A DNA stretch of 64,000 nucleotides. Source: Gautieria morchelliformis. Lineage: Eukaryota; Basidiomycota; Agaricomycetes; Gomphales; Gomphaceae. Shown piece by piece: positions 12,241 through 22,640 of the stretch (its first letter is position 1; the number at the start of each line of letters is the position of its first letter). The position numbers were made by a program, and so were the translations under genes. Below the pieces are notes generated by a model that was given only the letters and a program-made list of their open reading frames with translations, had not been told where the DNA came from and ran no database searches. The DNA lies in NCBI GenBank assembly GCA_015179125.1, contig WHVA01000042.1, positions 310,001 to 374,000 on the forward strand, read 5' to 3'.

Positions 12241-13120
12241 ACTCTTGTTTGCGGGAGGTAGGGTATATACATGCCAGGATGCTTGCTTGGGCCCGGAACT
12301 GATGGGTGTAGCCCATAAGGGTTTGGGGCAGTGTACTGATCATAGGTGCTAATGCATCGTGGTATCATATGTCAGCGTGCAGAGATACGGCATTGAATGG
12401 CAAGACTCACCTGCGCCCAGAGGTATTGCTGTAGTAGTGCATGGTATGGGAGAGTCAGAGTATGTTGCGACAGGGAAAGGAACGCATGTCCTTTATATAT
12501 CTACTTGGGTCAACACACGAATAGTCATCCTAGTACACGCCTGCGTTGAGTCCGATACCCTGGGAACGGCATTATAGAGTTTACGTGTCAAAAACGTGGA
12601 TACCTGACGGCATCCAGTCAAATGTAGACCAAGCTCAGATCGATCCTGTCGAGTCGCAATAATAGGGTGTCCCTGACACGATAACCCTAGCTTCTAGCGA
12701 AGAATATCTAAGCATGTTTTGGGCACTCACAGAAGCCGGAGAAAATATTCCACGTGAACAAGTGACATCGGGGTTTAGTAAAAATGTTTACCGGATGGCG
12801 TTGGACTTCGACCTGTGAAGCTTGAAGGCTTGTAAGAAGCACATGGCTGTTGTGTTCCGGCGCACCTATTTCAAAATGTTACAGCCGGAGCATGACTTTC
12901 TCGGAACCCCAATACTTTATCATCATGAATCGCCGGGTGATCGCCGTTCTCCAAGTTCATGGTGATTATCAGTGCACGTGAGCGCTCCCGTTTTCGCTGG
13001 AGTCCCATTGCAGTTGGAGCAGGCCTGATAGGTTGGCAATAGGGATACATATCTTACTGCTGCGTCAAAGGATGGGCCCAGTCGATCATGATACATATCC
13101 ATGAGGTTTGTCCTTGTCAT
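12241..13120. repeat. Copy A distal part of the triplicated locus, near-identical to copy B
   Basis: Pairs with about 37015-37899. The stretch 12240-12900 differs from copy B at only a handful of positions, including a fully identical 72-codon ORF (12359-12577 and 37129-37347), although the neighbouring gene is much more diverged. I see no splice model or motif for that ORF, and the identity extends well beyond it. It ends at the CCCA target site of the next transposon. Confidence 0.65.
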
Positions 13121-13671
13121 CCCACACTGCAGAAAGCACCGGCACCTAAAAATCAGATGAAACGGAACTTGAGTTTCAGTACAAAACCAGCTCAAAACCA
13201 GTGCTTGAGCACTGATTTTTAGCTCCTGAAGCGTTCTCGGCCCCTTTGACCATGAACTGATTTCTAGTAGTGAAAATGTCCCACTTTGCACTGTTTTTTT
13301 AGCTCAAAATGAACTGAATTCTAGCTTGTTTAGGACTAATAAACAGTACATTCAGAACTACTTTTTAAGTACAGACATCATTGCCTAGCGAGAGCTCGGG
13401 GTATGCATATCGCCAGAGTCAAACATAATTAGGAGCTCCGTGTCTGCCATAAAGTGCCCCAGACACATTCTGTATCATAATGTATCAGGCGATGTACCAG
13501 TCAGTGGGTGATAGATGTCTCGCAACGCACCATAGACCGAAACCGAAAGCGGTGAGGCATGGATCTGTGGTAAATATTAAGGGGGTACAAGGATGACGGC
13601 GGGTGCAAGGCGGCGCCGGCTAAGGAGGGGCCAGTAAGCAAGGGGAGTAAGACTTGGGTGGAGAGATGGGA

Positions 13672-13782
13672 CGTACCAGCATATGCCATTGCAGCCATGT
13701 TCTGCACCATCTCCTTGTCGATCTTCGCGTCGGGGTGGAGGCTCTCATCGAGTAGAGTCGACGTGAACGACGGGAGGGCCAT
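13672..13782 (-). pseudogene. Cytochrome P450 gene fragment inside the CACTA-like element
   Basis: The minus strand encodes PSFTSTLLDES...KIDKEMVQNMAAMAYAG, followed by a consensus donor GTACGT. This corresponds to the region leading into the I-helix of basidiomycete P450s, where AGxDT follows after the intron. Here the text after the donor does not continue as P450. It is only an exon-sized piece with no heme-binding region, and its 5' side abuts the Pumilio piece. Assignment by motif resemblance. Confidence 0.55.
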
Positions 13783-13849
13783 TCTTGCTGCCTGGTGACG
13801 TCAAGCGATCAGCACCAGGCAACATGTCTTGAAACCGCCTCCTCGTTGA

Positions 13850-14640
13850 GAAGCGCCCCAACAATGCTTCCTCACACTGTTCAAATGCAGTCTGCACGAT
13901 GAGTGAGCCAGTCTCATGGCAGGCCAGTGAGACCCATTTACCTGCTAGTGACTTATTAACACTATAACAATTTACAATTGAGTGCAACCCAAGTGAAAAA
14001 CATTCTAGAATACGACTTACTATGCGAAGATCGGAGGCGCCAGGAGAGCCCATATTATCTTGCTCCAAACATGCGCAGAATGCTTGTTGAGCAACGTTGA
14101 AAAGGGGTCGCCAAGGAGAAGTTCCGACACAATGAGGAGCTTGATGATGTGTGAACTGGGACGAAACCATACAGCAGCTATAGGAAAACTTACCCTAAAC
14201 ATCCTCCTCACAGTCCAGTGCTTTCTGCACAACATGGGTTCCGTAGCAATTCGTGGTAAGTTCAACGACTTGTCCCCTACATGGAAGATTGAGGTCGAAA
14301 TAGAGGCATATAAGAGTAATTTTACAACCCTCATGCACCGTACAATTTTCATCCTATCGGCGAGCTCACAGGAGGTTCCAAACAGCGTTGCACAGCCCAG
14401 TTTCCAAACCCATTCGTCTATGGAGGTATAGACTTGAGCGGTGGGAAAAGTAGAGAAATAATGTATACCATAATCCCAACGCCCCTCTGACTGACAGCAT
14501 CAACAACTTTCTTCCTCTCGGTAGCCTCTGCGATCTTGAGCTCCTGCTGGAAAAAAATGGACGCTTGCTGGTCGGATAATTTGACAATACGAGTTATAAA
14601 CTGGGAGTATGGTGGCACTGCGGTTGGGGAGAACAGATGG
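13850..14640 (-). pseudogene. Pumilio-family (PUF) RNA-binding gene fragment inside the CACTA-like element
   Basis: Several exons on the minus strand read as successive PUF repeats: SDQQASIFFQQELKIAE around 14570, VVELTTNCYGTHVVQKALD around 14230, LLIVSELLLGDP...NKHSAHVWSKI around 14100 and VNKSLAGKWVSLACHETGSL around 13930. Intron-like sequence with GTAAGT donors remains between them. The NCYGTHVVQKAL core is the classic PUF helix. Stops and frame changes (a TAG after CEEDV, for instance) show it is not a working gene. Retained introns mean it was taken from genomic DNA, not from mRNA. Confidence 0.85.
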
Positions 14641-15481
14641 ATAGGCTGTCACAGAAAGGTGCTGACCGGTTCTGTTAGTTCTCAAAATACTAACGTACCT
14701 CATTGACATGCTTGTCGGAAATATTGGAGGAGGGATCGTTGATGTACGTGTTGTACACAGGGGATTGGTTGAGCGAACGCCCAACTCACCATCTTCCTTT
14801 TCACAGCCTCAATCGGTCTCTCTATCAAATTGCGCAACAGCTTCCACCACAAAGAACAGCTGGGACAGCTACCTGGGGTGGTGGTGGAGAACCTGGGATC
14901 ACTCAGGTTGGGGCTGAGCGTGCAGGCGGTCCGGTAACTGTGCAGGAGGGATCAATCTCGCGTGTGCGGTCAGGCTGAGTTCAAGACTCTGCCCAACCAG
15001 GGCACGGGTGTAAGGAGGAGAGTGGGAGAAAAATACTATGTGCGCTACGACGAGGCGAGTTGAGGGGCTGACCGTGGTGGCGATGGCGAGAGCGAAGGAT
15101 GAAGAGCGCGCATACATTCGTTCTTGCATTAGTCAGCCAGGTTGTACTCCGACTTGTCCTGTGCCTTTCGCCTTCCGTGAAATCAATTATCTTGCCTACT
15201 AGGTATTAGCGCAACTCGCGATCATACCCCAGACACTTGCACTAGTACTTAGTTGACTTCTGGAGATTGATCATGATTAGGTAATAATAAAAATCTCATT
15301 CATCATTTGGACTTTGCATTTTTTCCTGTACCTAAATTTCAGTACTTGGATAGTACTGATTTTTAGTGCTCTGTGAAATTATCTTTTGGGGACTAAATTT
15401 CAGTACAAGTCGCTTCTGTAATTTAGCTGTAGTGCAAGCGGAACTGAAATATAGTGCTTATTCTTTCTACAGTGCCCAGGT

Positions 15482-17275
15482 TAGGGCTTGGCGCCGTACC
15501 GTATACGTGTACAGCTGTACATTGTACGGCGACATTACGGCCCCATCTGTACCGTATGTTGGGCTGCTGGAACCCTGACGGTACAGATACGGCAGTCATA
15601 CGGCCGTCGTATGGAAATACGGGGTTTCCAAGGTACTTAGGTGTATTTACAGACCTAGTAGTCACTCGTCAAATACTTCAACTCTCCCCGCAGCCAACCA
15701 CAAGTTCTGCTCGACCATTATGACTCGGTATGTATTGTTTCTGCTTCAAACTCACGCGATGCAGTGATATTGTATCCCAAATACTCAGCAAGCCATCTTG
15801 TCAAATGGTAACGTCAATACAACCCATACGGCAAGAACGGGATTTCACACGCACTGCGGCATGTTGCTTGTGCCTGCTGAATATCTTGGAGGAAAACACC
15901 AGGTCCCCTGCGCCTAACTTTGATATTTTGAACTAGGACAACATTTCTCACTTATCTGACGGCAGGTCTGTCACTCAGCACGTTGACTTGACAGTGTCAA
16001 TTACCCCCGGACACAGCCATACGCTGCAAGCCGTTGTTGCCACTATCCTAGGTATCAAAGCGACTGCGTTCAGAGTGCATCCCGCATTTGTTTCGAGAAT
16101 ATCATCATACACTTTGCAAGCCAGGAAATTTGATTCACAAGAAATTTAGGTCCTTTATCAAGTATGTATCTGTTAGCCATCCATGCATCTGACTGAGAGG
16201 AGACATTAAAACAAAAACAAAAAACCTCTATAATTTATTCGCGAGGGCCTTACAGAGTACTGGGAATCGAGGATGTTTGTGTATATCCTCGTGAGATAGA
16301 GCATCAAGTTCTGGCAGCAAAGGAACTGTGGGAAGCCTTTCATGACATGACCTCCGTCACAAAATGTATCTATAAGCGAGCCGCAGGTCCAGACAAGACA
16401 TTTGTCGAAGCGTTGACTACGATCCCTTTACTCACATCATTTGAACTGGTGGACACGATTTTTCAAAGAACCCAGAACCCAGAATTTAATTGGATCACTG
16501 GCCTTACTCGAGTGGCATTCCACTTCAGCGATTATTGGCGTAATCACACCCCAAAGGCTCGCTGGGATCTTGCTGTGGTGCAGCATGAGGCATACTACCT
16601 CTTGGTATTACTGTCTGGCTCGGCGCCAACGTTGGAATATGTCGAGATACCTGGAGAAATCGCCTGCCCAGAGGAAATGTCAGAGTGTTATTGGCCTCGT
16701 CTATGACATCTTGTTCTGCACGGCGTGGTCCCAGATAGGCCATTAATCCCTCTACTTCGTCAGGCGCCATCATTATGCATACCAATAGAGATCAACGCAT
16801 ACAGCACCGTTGATGGTCACGCTCATGGCTCTCTGTCCACCCTCTCCGGCCCCTGCCAATATCTCGCCAGAGCGTCCATGCCAGGCGCACCCGTGGGGAG
16901 GATCTCCATGAGGAGCGTGTCCGTGCGGCACATGCAGAGGTACTCGAGGAGAGGGTGCAAGCGGTGGACGGTGGGAGGTGCGCGCGGTAGATGGCCAAGC
17001 GTGTGGTTGGAAGTATTTAGTAGCATGGACTTGGTGTACAGGTATTTATGCAGTATTAGGCAATGTTTGAGGGATAGTTACCTTACATAACTGCGTCACC
17101 CGTACACTGCGTATATACGGCCGTAAACGGCCATAAGTCGTACGGCCTTGTACGGTGGTCATATATGCCGTAACCGTAATACGGTCAGAACAGGCAAGTT
17201 GAACTTCGGTACGGGTACAGGTCCGTAATACGGCAGCCGTATATATGGCTCATACAGGGACGGTGCCGAGCCCTA
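15482..17275. mobile_element. Non-autonomous hAT element with 8-bp TSD
   Basis: Starts TAGGGCTTGGCGCCGT and ends with the complement of TAGGGCTCGGCACCGT. The 8-bp TSD GCCCAGGT lies at 15474-15481 and 17276-17283. The empty site in copy B is at 37900-37906. TAGGG ends with an 8-bp TSD are diagnostic of hAT. Dense subterminal TACGGC/GCCGTA motifs in both orientations (15490-15640, 17100-17250) look like transposase-binding repeats. No transposase is present. The left TSD includes the terminal G of the neighbouring CACTA-like element, so this insertion is later. Confidence 0.9.
16263..16706 (+). pseudogene. F-box/LRR-type host gene fragment inside the hAT element
   Basis: An open frame reads through AKELWEAFHDMTSVTKC, ITGLTRVAFHFSDYW, APTLEYVEIPGE and ends ECYWPRL. 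The pattern (short strand-helix units, then a PTLEYVEIPG/WPRL step) resembles agaricomycete F-box proteins with irregular leucine-rich repeats. Both the F-box itself and the C-terminal end are missing. It is probably a captured fragment; the family call is by style of sequence and is tentative. Confidence 0.45.
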
Positions 17276-18342
17276 GCCCAGGTGCCCCGTGGCTACTTGA
17301 CATTACTAATCACCGCGTTTTACGGGTTAGTATTTGTAGTCCGAATACGTGCAAATAGCTCAGTTACTGCTGGCGTTCGGGAGTATTCTGAGTTCAACAA
17401 CGGCGGGTAAACTGACGCCTCTAACGCGTGCAGTTTGGATTAGTCTGCGGATGCACAAAGAAATATAATTTTGATTGTCACTCCAAATTATATATATATT
17501 TTATAGTATGAATTCATGAACTCCTCATACTATGGGCCATACACCTATTCAGATCCAAGTTACAGCAAACCTATACATGCAAACATTATACTCACAATAC
17601 AATTCACCGCGTTTTACGGGTTGGTATTTGTAGATCAAGTCCTCATGAACCCATAAGAATGTAGCGTTATGTACACGTAATTGAAGTTATTCTTACATAA
17701 TCTCTGGTTCGAGTATCTCGGCACAGTTGGATGTCTGAATACCCCAGACCGAACCAGAATCCAACAGAACGTCGGTACTTGGGCCAGTGGATCGCATCGA
17801 GAATTCCCCATGAGGTCAGTCCTCTAAATATGTTTAAATCTCTCTAAATTAACCCAGTACTCATTACCGATCGGTCTTCGAGCACCCGGCCATTGCTTCA
17901 AACATGTGTAATCATCCAAAAGTAACACCACGCCAATATGACTAGAGATTGAGTGAGGTAAAATATTCTTAAGTCCTTTCGGATCCCGACGTTACATAAT
18001 ATTAAGAGTACAACGTACGCGTGTACACCTTCCTCTCTCACCCTCGACCACCGGCGTGATATGTCCCAAGCTCGCAAGGCCGCAGCCTCGGAGAGAGCGG
18101 TAAGTAATTCTTATGTGTATTAAGTCTGGTTCGCCTTCTAACTCGCAAATGCATGTTAGAGGCAAGCTGACCAACGACTCGTCCTGTGTACATGCCCGAG
18201 CTGCGAAGAAAGCCCGGAACAGCATGCACCTCCTGGCCGAATGATCACCTTGCGGCATATGGTGTCGATTTTATCAGTACGTGGGTTGGCTGGCTGCAAT
18301 GACCGTAACAGCATGAAGCGTTAAAACACGATTTAGACAGGA

Positions 18343-18771
18343 TCAATGGTTACTTGCCCGGGCGACCAAGTCGCGGATAGAGGGAAGGGAGACCACAGGC
18401 GCAAAGACAGCCACCTCGACTACATTTTCGTGTCCACGCATTTCTGCCTTCGTAGCGCCTGACTCCACGTCTAATATCCGTGCGGTCTGTGAAACTTGAG
18501 ACCTTGATCCGATTGACCATATGTGACTTACATGATCATGAGAACATGTGAGAATCAATTTCCCATCTAAGCTCGACAAGGCGCAACGAATCCAATCTGT
18601 ATGGGAGTTTAAAACTTTGATGCAGTGTCTGCGAGAGGAGGTCATGTGGGGACGCAAGTTTCTAAATCATGCATACGTCGATGCTATGCTCCATATCCTG
18701 ACTGTCTGGTCCCTGCTTGCGCTCACAACACGATCATCGCCCGGCAGAAATCGGGCAGAGGAGACGGAATG
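18343..18771 (-). pseudogene. LIS1/PAC1 WD40 gene fragment inside the inner CMC element
   Basis: The minus strand reads [20 protein letters not shown] and [13 protein letters not shown], then after an intron CIKVLNSHTDWIRCALSSLD, and after a 46-bp GTAAGT...CACAG intron TARILDVESG, AEMRGHENVVEVAVFAP and PSIRDLVA. This is the order and wording of WD40 repeats in fungal LIS1 (dynein regulator, nuclear migration), including the GHENVVEV/FAP signature. Only about two and a half repeats are present and the ends are abrupt, so it is a captured fragment. Retained introns indicate capture from DNA. Confidence 0.85.
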
Positions 18772-18894
18772 TTCACGGATGGGGACAAGAATACATTGTA
18801 TCATCTCTATTGTGCGCAATGCGCAACATGCAGCTGAGGAATAAGTTATGTTTCCCCGATATGAATAATCCCTCTCTGTACGTCCCTGGTCCCT

Positions 18895-21150
18895 CTAATC
18901 CTCCACATGCCCACTCTCATGATCTTCTTCTCCGTCATCAGCTCCATCACCAACTTGTTTCAGAACCTGCAGGATGTTGATCTCTTCGAAGTCGTCGAAA
19001 TTGGGAGGGTTGTCGAACGAAGACCATGACTGTACGTACTCTCTGTGCTCACCTTCCTTCATCTCAAACCACCATGGCTCATTGATCATGAAGGGGTACG
19101 GAGCAGTTAAGGCAGGTTCGTGAGTGCTTCTACCCGACTTCTTGATGCGCTTATACTTGGAACTCTGACGCTCAGCCGAACTGAGGGAGAGATAGTGGAT
19201 ACGGCTGAGCTCGTGTAAGAGGCCGGATGCCTTTATTTCAAATGGTGTTATTCCATGATGATTTAGTCACGGTGCGCACTTACATAATCATTGCGCCATT
19301 CTGGTCTTACCACCTCCAGCAGAGCGAGATCGTCATGAAGCTTGATATCACCAGTGATTCCCAGACGATGCAGGCAGCTTGTCCGCCATGCCGTCATGAA
19401 TTCTTGCCTCTCGTGCGCAGTCTCATGCTTGTTTATTCCTTCTGGCTCACTATCCTCATCCGACATCCAGTCGACATGCAGGACCGCTGTTGGATTGAAG
19501 CCGTAATTGGCTACAAATTGGGGAACTGCAGCAAGTCGCCATCCCATCTTCTGCAGGTCTATATGTGAGACATTCATTTCAGCTCCGAATGTCAGAGTCA
19601 CTCATGTCCTCTCGCCTGCGCCTGTGATGGGAATTTTTTCGGTTAGTTTGTTCCATCTTTTTCTTGAAGCTATCTGTCTGTGCCTGATATTTTGTAACGT
19701 AGCCCCGGAACATTGTCTTAGCGAACTCGTAGAGCAAAGCCCGCTTGAACGGGACGGAAGAGTACAGGTCAAGGACAATGTCAGGTGGATTATCCTGACG
19801 TGAAGGTGAGCTAACACGACAGTGGTACTTGAGCTTATAACTTACATTTATTTCATGCACAGCGAGATCGGCTGTCTTGCCAAGTATGGCGCTATTAGTT
19901 TGGTGGTTTACATCTTCGGTGAAGTTGGGCGTCATTAGTTCCATTCCACTTTCATCTAACCGTGGATCAGCTCCAGGTTCAAGAGGATCTGGCAAAGGAA
20001 TTGGATCGGCAATTTTTTTCTGCGTAACCCGTATTCCAGTGAGGTCCTTGAAGATCCTACGCACGATATTCTTCGGTAATGTTTATTCAATGTAACCAAC
20101 TACGTTGTAAGAGTACTCACCTGCAACTCGCCCTTAAGCTCTTTTTCCTGCTTAGTTAGGTCCTTCAACTTCGTTTTGGCAAGAAGACGACATTTGTCAT
20201 GATTCGATGTTGGCACCACCCCACCGCCCTTCCTGCCACTAACATGCTTGAAAGATCGTCCCCTTTGAGGCAACTGCGATCGCCTGCTTGTGGATCGCAT
20301 TGGAGACCCCCCAGCTTCATCATTCGATTCATCTATGGGGTGCAACCAATTTATAAATACACATGCGTGTATTGGTGTGACGCACCTTCTCCCACTCCAC
20401 CCGGTTTGCGTGCATGTCCCTTCAACGCTGCAGCAAGATCTATTTCCACCTGACCATGAGTACTAGGCATGGCCGGCGAGGTAAGCGGCCGTCATGCTTC
20501 TTTGATGATTCCGGGGCAACTCACTTTACAGGGAGTTCGTTCAAAGGGCCGTCAATACTATATGAGCAACTGTGAGTAATTGACACCAGACTGGGATGTC
20601 GTAGTCATGCTTACCGTCCCATCTTTGTAAGAATGTGATTGCTGTGTGCATCACCATCCCCTATGTCATTCGCAGCGCATGCATTTGGAGAAGCTAGAAA
20701 TGATATTGACGAAGGTGAGTGAGGCCTTACCAGTGCCAGGATCTTACCAGACGTTATAGCATTATTTGCAGTTTTCTTAGCAGTCTTAGTAGAAGTGCTG
20801 CCGACTAAGAGAGGAGATGATAAGTGCGTCGTAATAATTTATTGACATTGGATCATGTGTCGCTTACCAGGTACGCTAGTGGGCTTAGAAGGGATGGGCC
20901 TCGGTCTTACAGTGTCTTCCTCCACCGGGGCGGCACGGGCAATTTTCGTCTGAAAGAGCTTAGAAGGGCTGGTTAGGCTAGAATCACTCTCAGGCTCGGT
21001 CTCAGATTCCTCTCCAGCAAGATGCTCCTTCCAGAATGCCTCACGCGCATCGGCCGTTAGCCTGCACCAGTCGCGGTGCAGTGCGGCACTTTTCAGGGTC
21101 GGCGGGGGCTTGCCGTATGGGTCAGGTGGGAAGGGGTTGCTCTCCTGCAT
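18895..21150 (-). CDS. Transposon-borne ten-exon gene of unknown function (569 aa)
   Basis: Exons (minus): 21150-20868, 20804-20748, 20693-20615, 20569-20525, 20462-20386, 20332-20121, 20019-19846, 19794-19602, 19558-19284, 19209-18895. All nine introns are GT-AG and every phase closes, giving 570 codons with the stop. The start MQESNPFPPDPYGKPPP is Pro-rich. A Ser/Glu-rich acidic part and a basic Lys-rich stretch (KTKLKDLTKQEKELKGELQ) follow. The C-terminal half contains MSDEDSE, EVVRPEWRNDY and a Trp pair (NEPWWFEM) before an acidic tail. I cannot name a family; the SDEDSE...VVRPEW pattern seems familiar from uncharacterised agaricomycete proteins. The outer copy retains the same first exons, so it belongs to the element. 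Confidence 0.75.
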
Positions 21151-21875
21151 GAGCTCTAGCGGTGGTACAGGTGCAGGTAGAGGAATGGTCTCTTGTGGCC
21201 GCGTTTGGATTTTTCTTTTCGATGACGCAGTGCATTTATATTACATGATGACGCTGCGCATGTGTATGTATGTGGGGAATTGGTGACATTTGTACTCTAA
21301 TTAGTACATGCGCTTTCAATGGCATGAGCACATTCTGACTAGATAAAAAGGGCTGTGTCTATGTGTACTAAGGTAAATGGGTTATGAGTTAAATGTTTGT
21401 GTGCATAGGTTTGCTGTAACTTGGATCTGAATAGGTGTATGGCCCATAGGATGAGGAGTTCATGAATTAAAATATATATATAATTTGGAGTGACAATCAA
21501 AATCATATTTCTTTGTGCATCCGCAGACTAATCCAAACTGCACGCGTTAGAGGCGTCAGTTTACCCGCCGTTGTTGAACTCAGAATACCCCTGAACGCCC
21601 ACAGTAACTCAGCTATTTGCACATATTCGGACTACAAATACTAACCCGTAAAACGCGGTGATTGCCACAGTACACATATACACAACCATTTTCATCATAG
21701 TCAGAATGTGCTCCTGCTATTGAAAGCTCATGTACTAATTAGAGTACAAATTCTCGCATACATACACACGCAATATAATATAAACACGCTGCGTCATCCA
21801 AAAAAAAGAAAAACACGTCCACAAGAAATTAATCCTTCACCTTGCACTGCACCTGCACCACCGCCACTAGAGCTC

Positions 21876-22172
21876 ATGCAGGCGAGCCATCCCTTCCCAC
21901 CCGACCCATACGGGCAGCCGCCACCATCCCTGAAGAGCTCTGAAACCGAGTCTGAGAGTAGTTGCAACCTAATCAGCTCTAAGCTTCTGAGAACTTCCAA
22001 ATAAAGTACCCCACGCCGCCCCGGTGGAGGAAGAAACCACGAGTACGAAGCCCGTCCCTTCTAAGCCCACTAGTGTATCTGGTAAGTGACATATGATCCA
22101 ATGAACTTATTATGACGCACTTGTTATCTCCTCTCTTAGTCGGCTTCGGCTAAGACCGCTAAGAGCTCAAAA
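21876..22172 (+). pseudogene. Broken 5' end of the same transposon gene in the outer element
   Basis: Starts MQASHPFPPDPYGQPPP, like MQESNPFPPDPYGKPPP in the inner copy, then jumps from LKS to ETESES because about 30 codons are deleted. It reaches a stop at 22004. Downstream the matching splice donor (GTAAGTGACATATGATCC) and the second exon start (TCGGCTTCGGCTAAGAC) are still recognisable, but later exons are gone. It shows that the outer element once carried the gene in the opposite orientation to the inner one. Confidence 0.8.
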
Positions 22173-22317
22173 TCAGCCGATAATAAGTCCCAACGTAGGC
22201 CCTAATTTAATTGAAATACACTTACAGACTGGCTTTATAAATGGACGCCCCGAGATCAGAGTCATGGACTGAATGCTGTGTAACAACACACATATAGCCA
22301 ACAGACCGAGTCCGAGA

Positions 22318-22640
22318 AACACGATGACACGGCACTTACACGGGCTCAAGTACCACCTCGCGCACGGCGTGTGCTGCTTTGCGCCGCACGGCCCTGTGGT
22401 GGAAGCACTGAGGAGGGCAAGTGGGAGCGCGTGGAAAGGTCGTGGATGTGTGCAGTGGACGGGGACGTCGATGGGGGAGAGCAGGAGGGGCGGGGAGGAG
22501 AAGAAAGGCTGCGAGAGGCGGTATAAGATTTTAACAGACTGCGTGAGTGGAACAGGGGAAGATGCAGACTCAATAGACTCAGGTGCAGCAGGTGCAGGAC
22601 CCTCCACATCAGAGGCCCGGTGGGAACCGCAACTGCTTCC
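22318..22640 (+). pseudogene. Possible captured zinc-finger gene fragment in the outer element
   Basis: The frame reads GLKYHLAHGVCCFAP, which resembles the second half of the C2H2 fingers of SFP1-like fungal transcription factors (GLKYH..HG.C.FAP). A Ser/Gly/Glu-rich stretch without motifs follows, in a markedly GC-rich segment (about 22350-22920) unlike the AT-rich transposon ends. The first cysteine pair of the finger is absent. Tentative. Confidence 0.3.

Larger units (their letters stand above)
13125..15474. mobile_element. CACTA-like (CMC) element carrying host gene fragments
   Basis: Ends CACTGCAGAAAG and the complement of CACTGTAGAAAG (11 of 12). The direct repeat CCCA lies on each side (13121-13124, 15475-15478). 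The matching copy B sequence near 37900-37903 has a single CCCA and no insert. The CACTG start, short TSD and repeated subterminal motifs (CTAAAAATCAG, TTTCAGTAC in both orientations) fit the CMC/EnSpm superfamily. No transposase is present. The interior carries Pumilio and P450 fragments in the same orientation, as Pack-type elements do. Confidence 0.8.
17605..21660 (-). mobile_element. Inner CMC-type transposon (4056 bp), inverted copy of the same family
   Basis: Bounded by CACCGCG...CGCGGTG with TSD ATT (17602-17604, 21661-21663). Its left 290 bp are the reverse complement of the right end of the outer element, and its right 250 bp are the reverse complement of the outer left end. So it is the same family in the opposite orientation. 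It encodes a ten-exon gene on the minus strand (18895-21150) and carries a LIS1 fragment (18343-18771). No DDE transposase is visible, so mobility would need one supplied in trans. Confidence 0.85.

Noticed and set aside
12359-12577. 72-codon ORF identical in copies A and B as a gene
   Set aside because: The DNA identity extends far beyond the ORF, so it is not evidence for coding; no motif or splice context.
18343-18771. A functional LIS1 gene
   Set aside because: Only about two and a half repeats are present, with no LisH or coiled-coil part, and it lies inside a TIR-bounded element.
17311-21660. A single transposon with 250-bp TIRs
   Set aside because: The flanking trinucleotides do not match (AAT versus ATT); pairing by TSD and by the empty site gives the nested interpretation.
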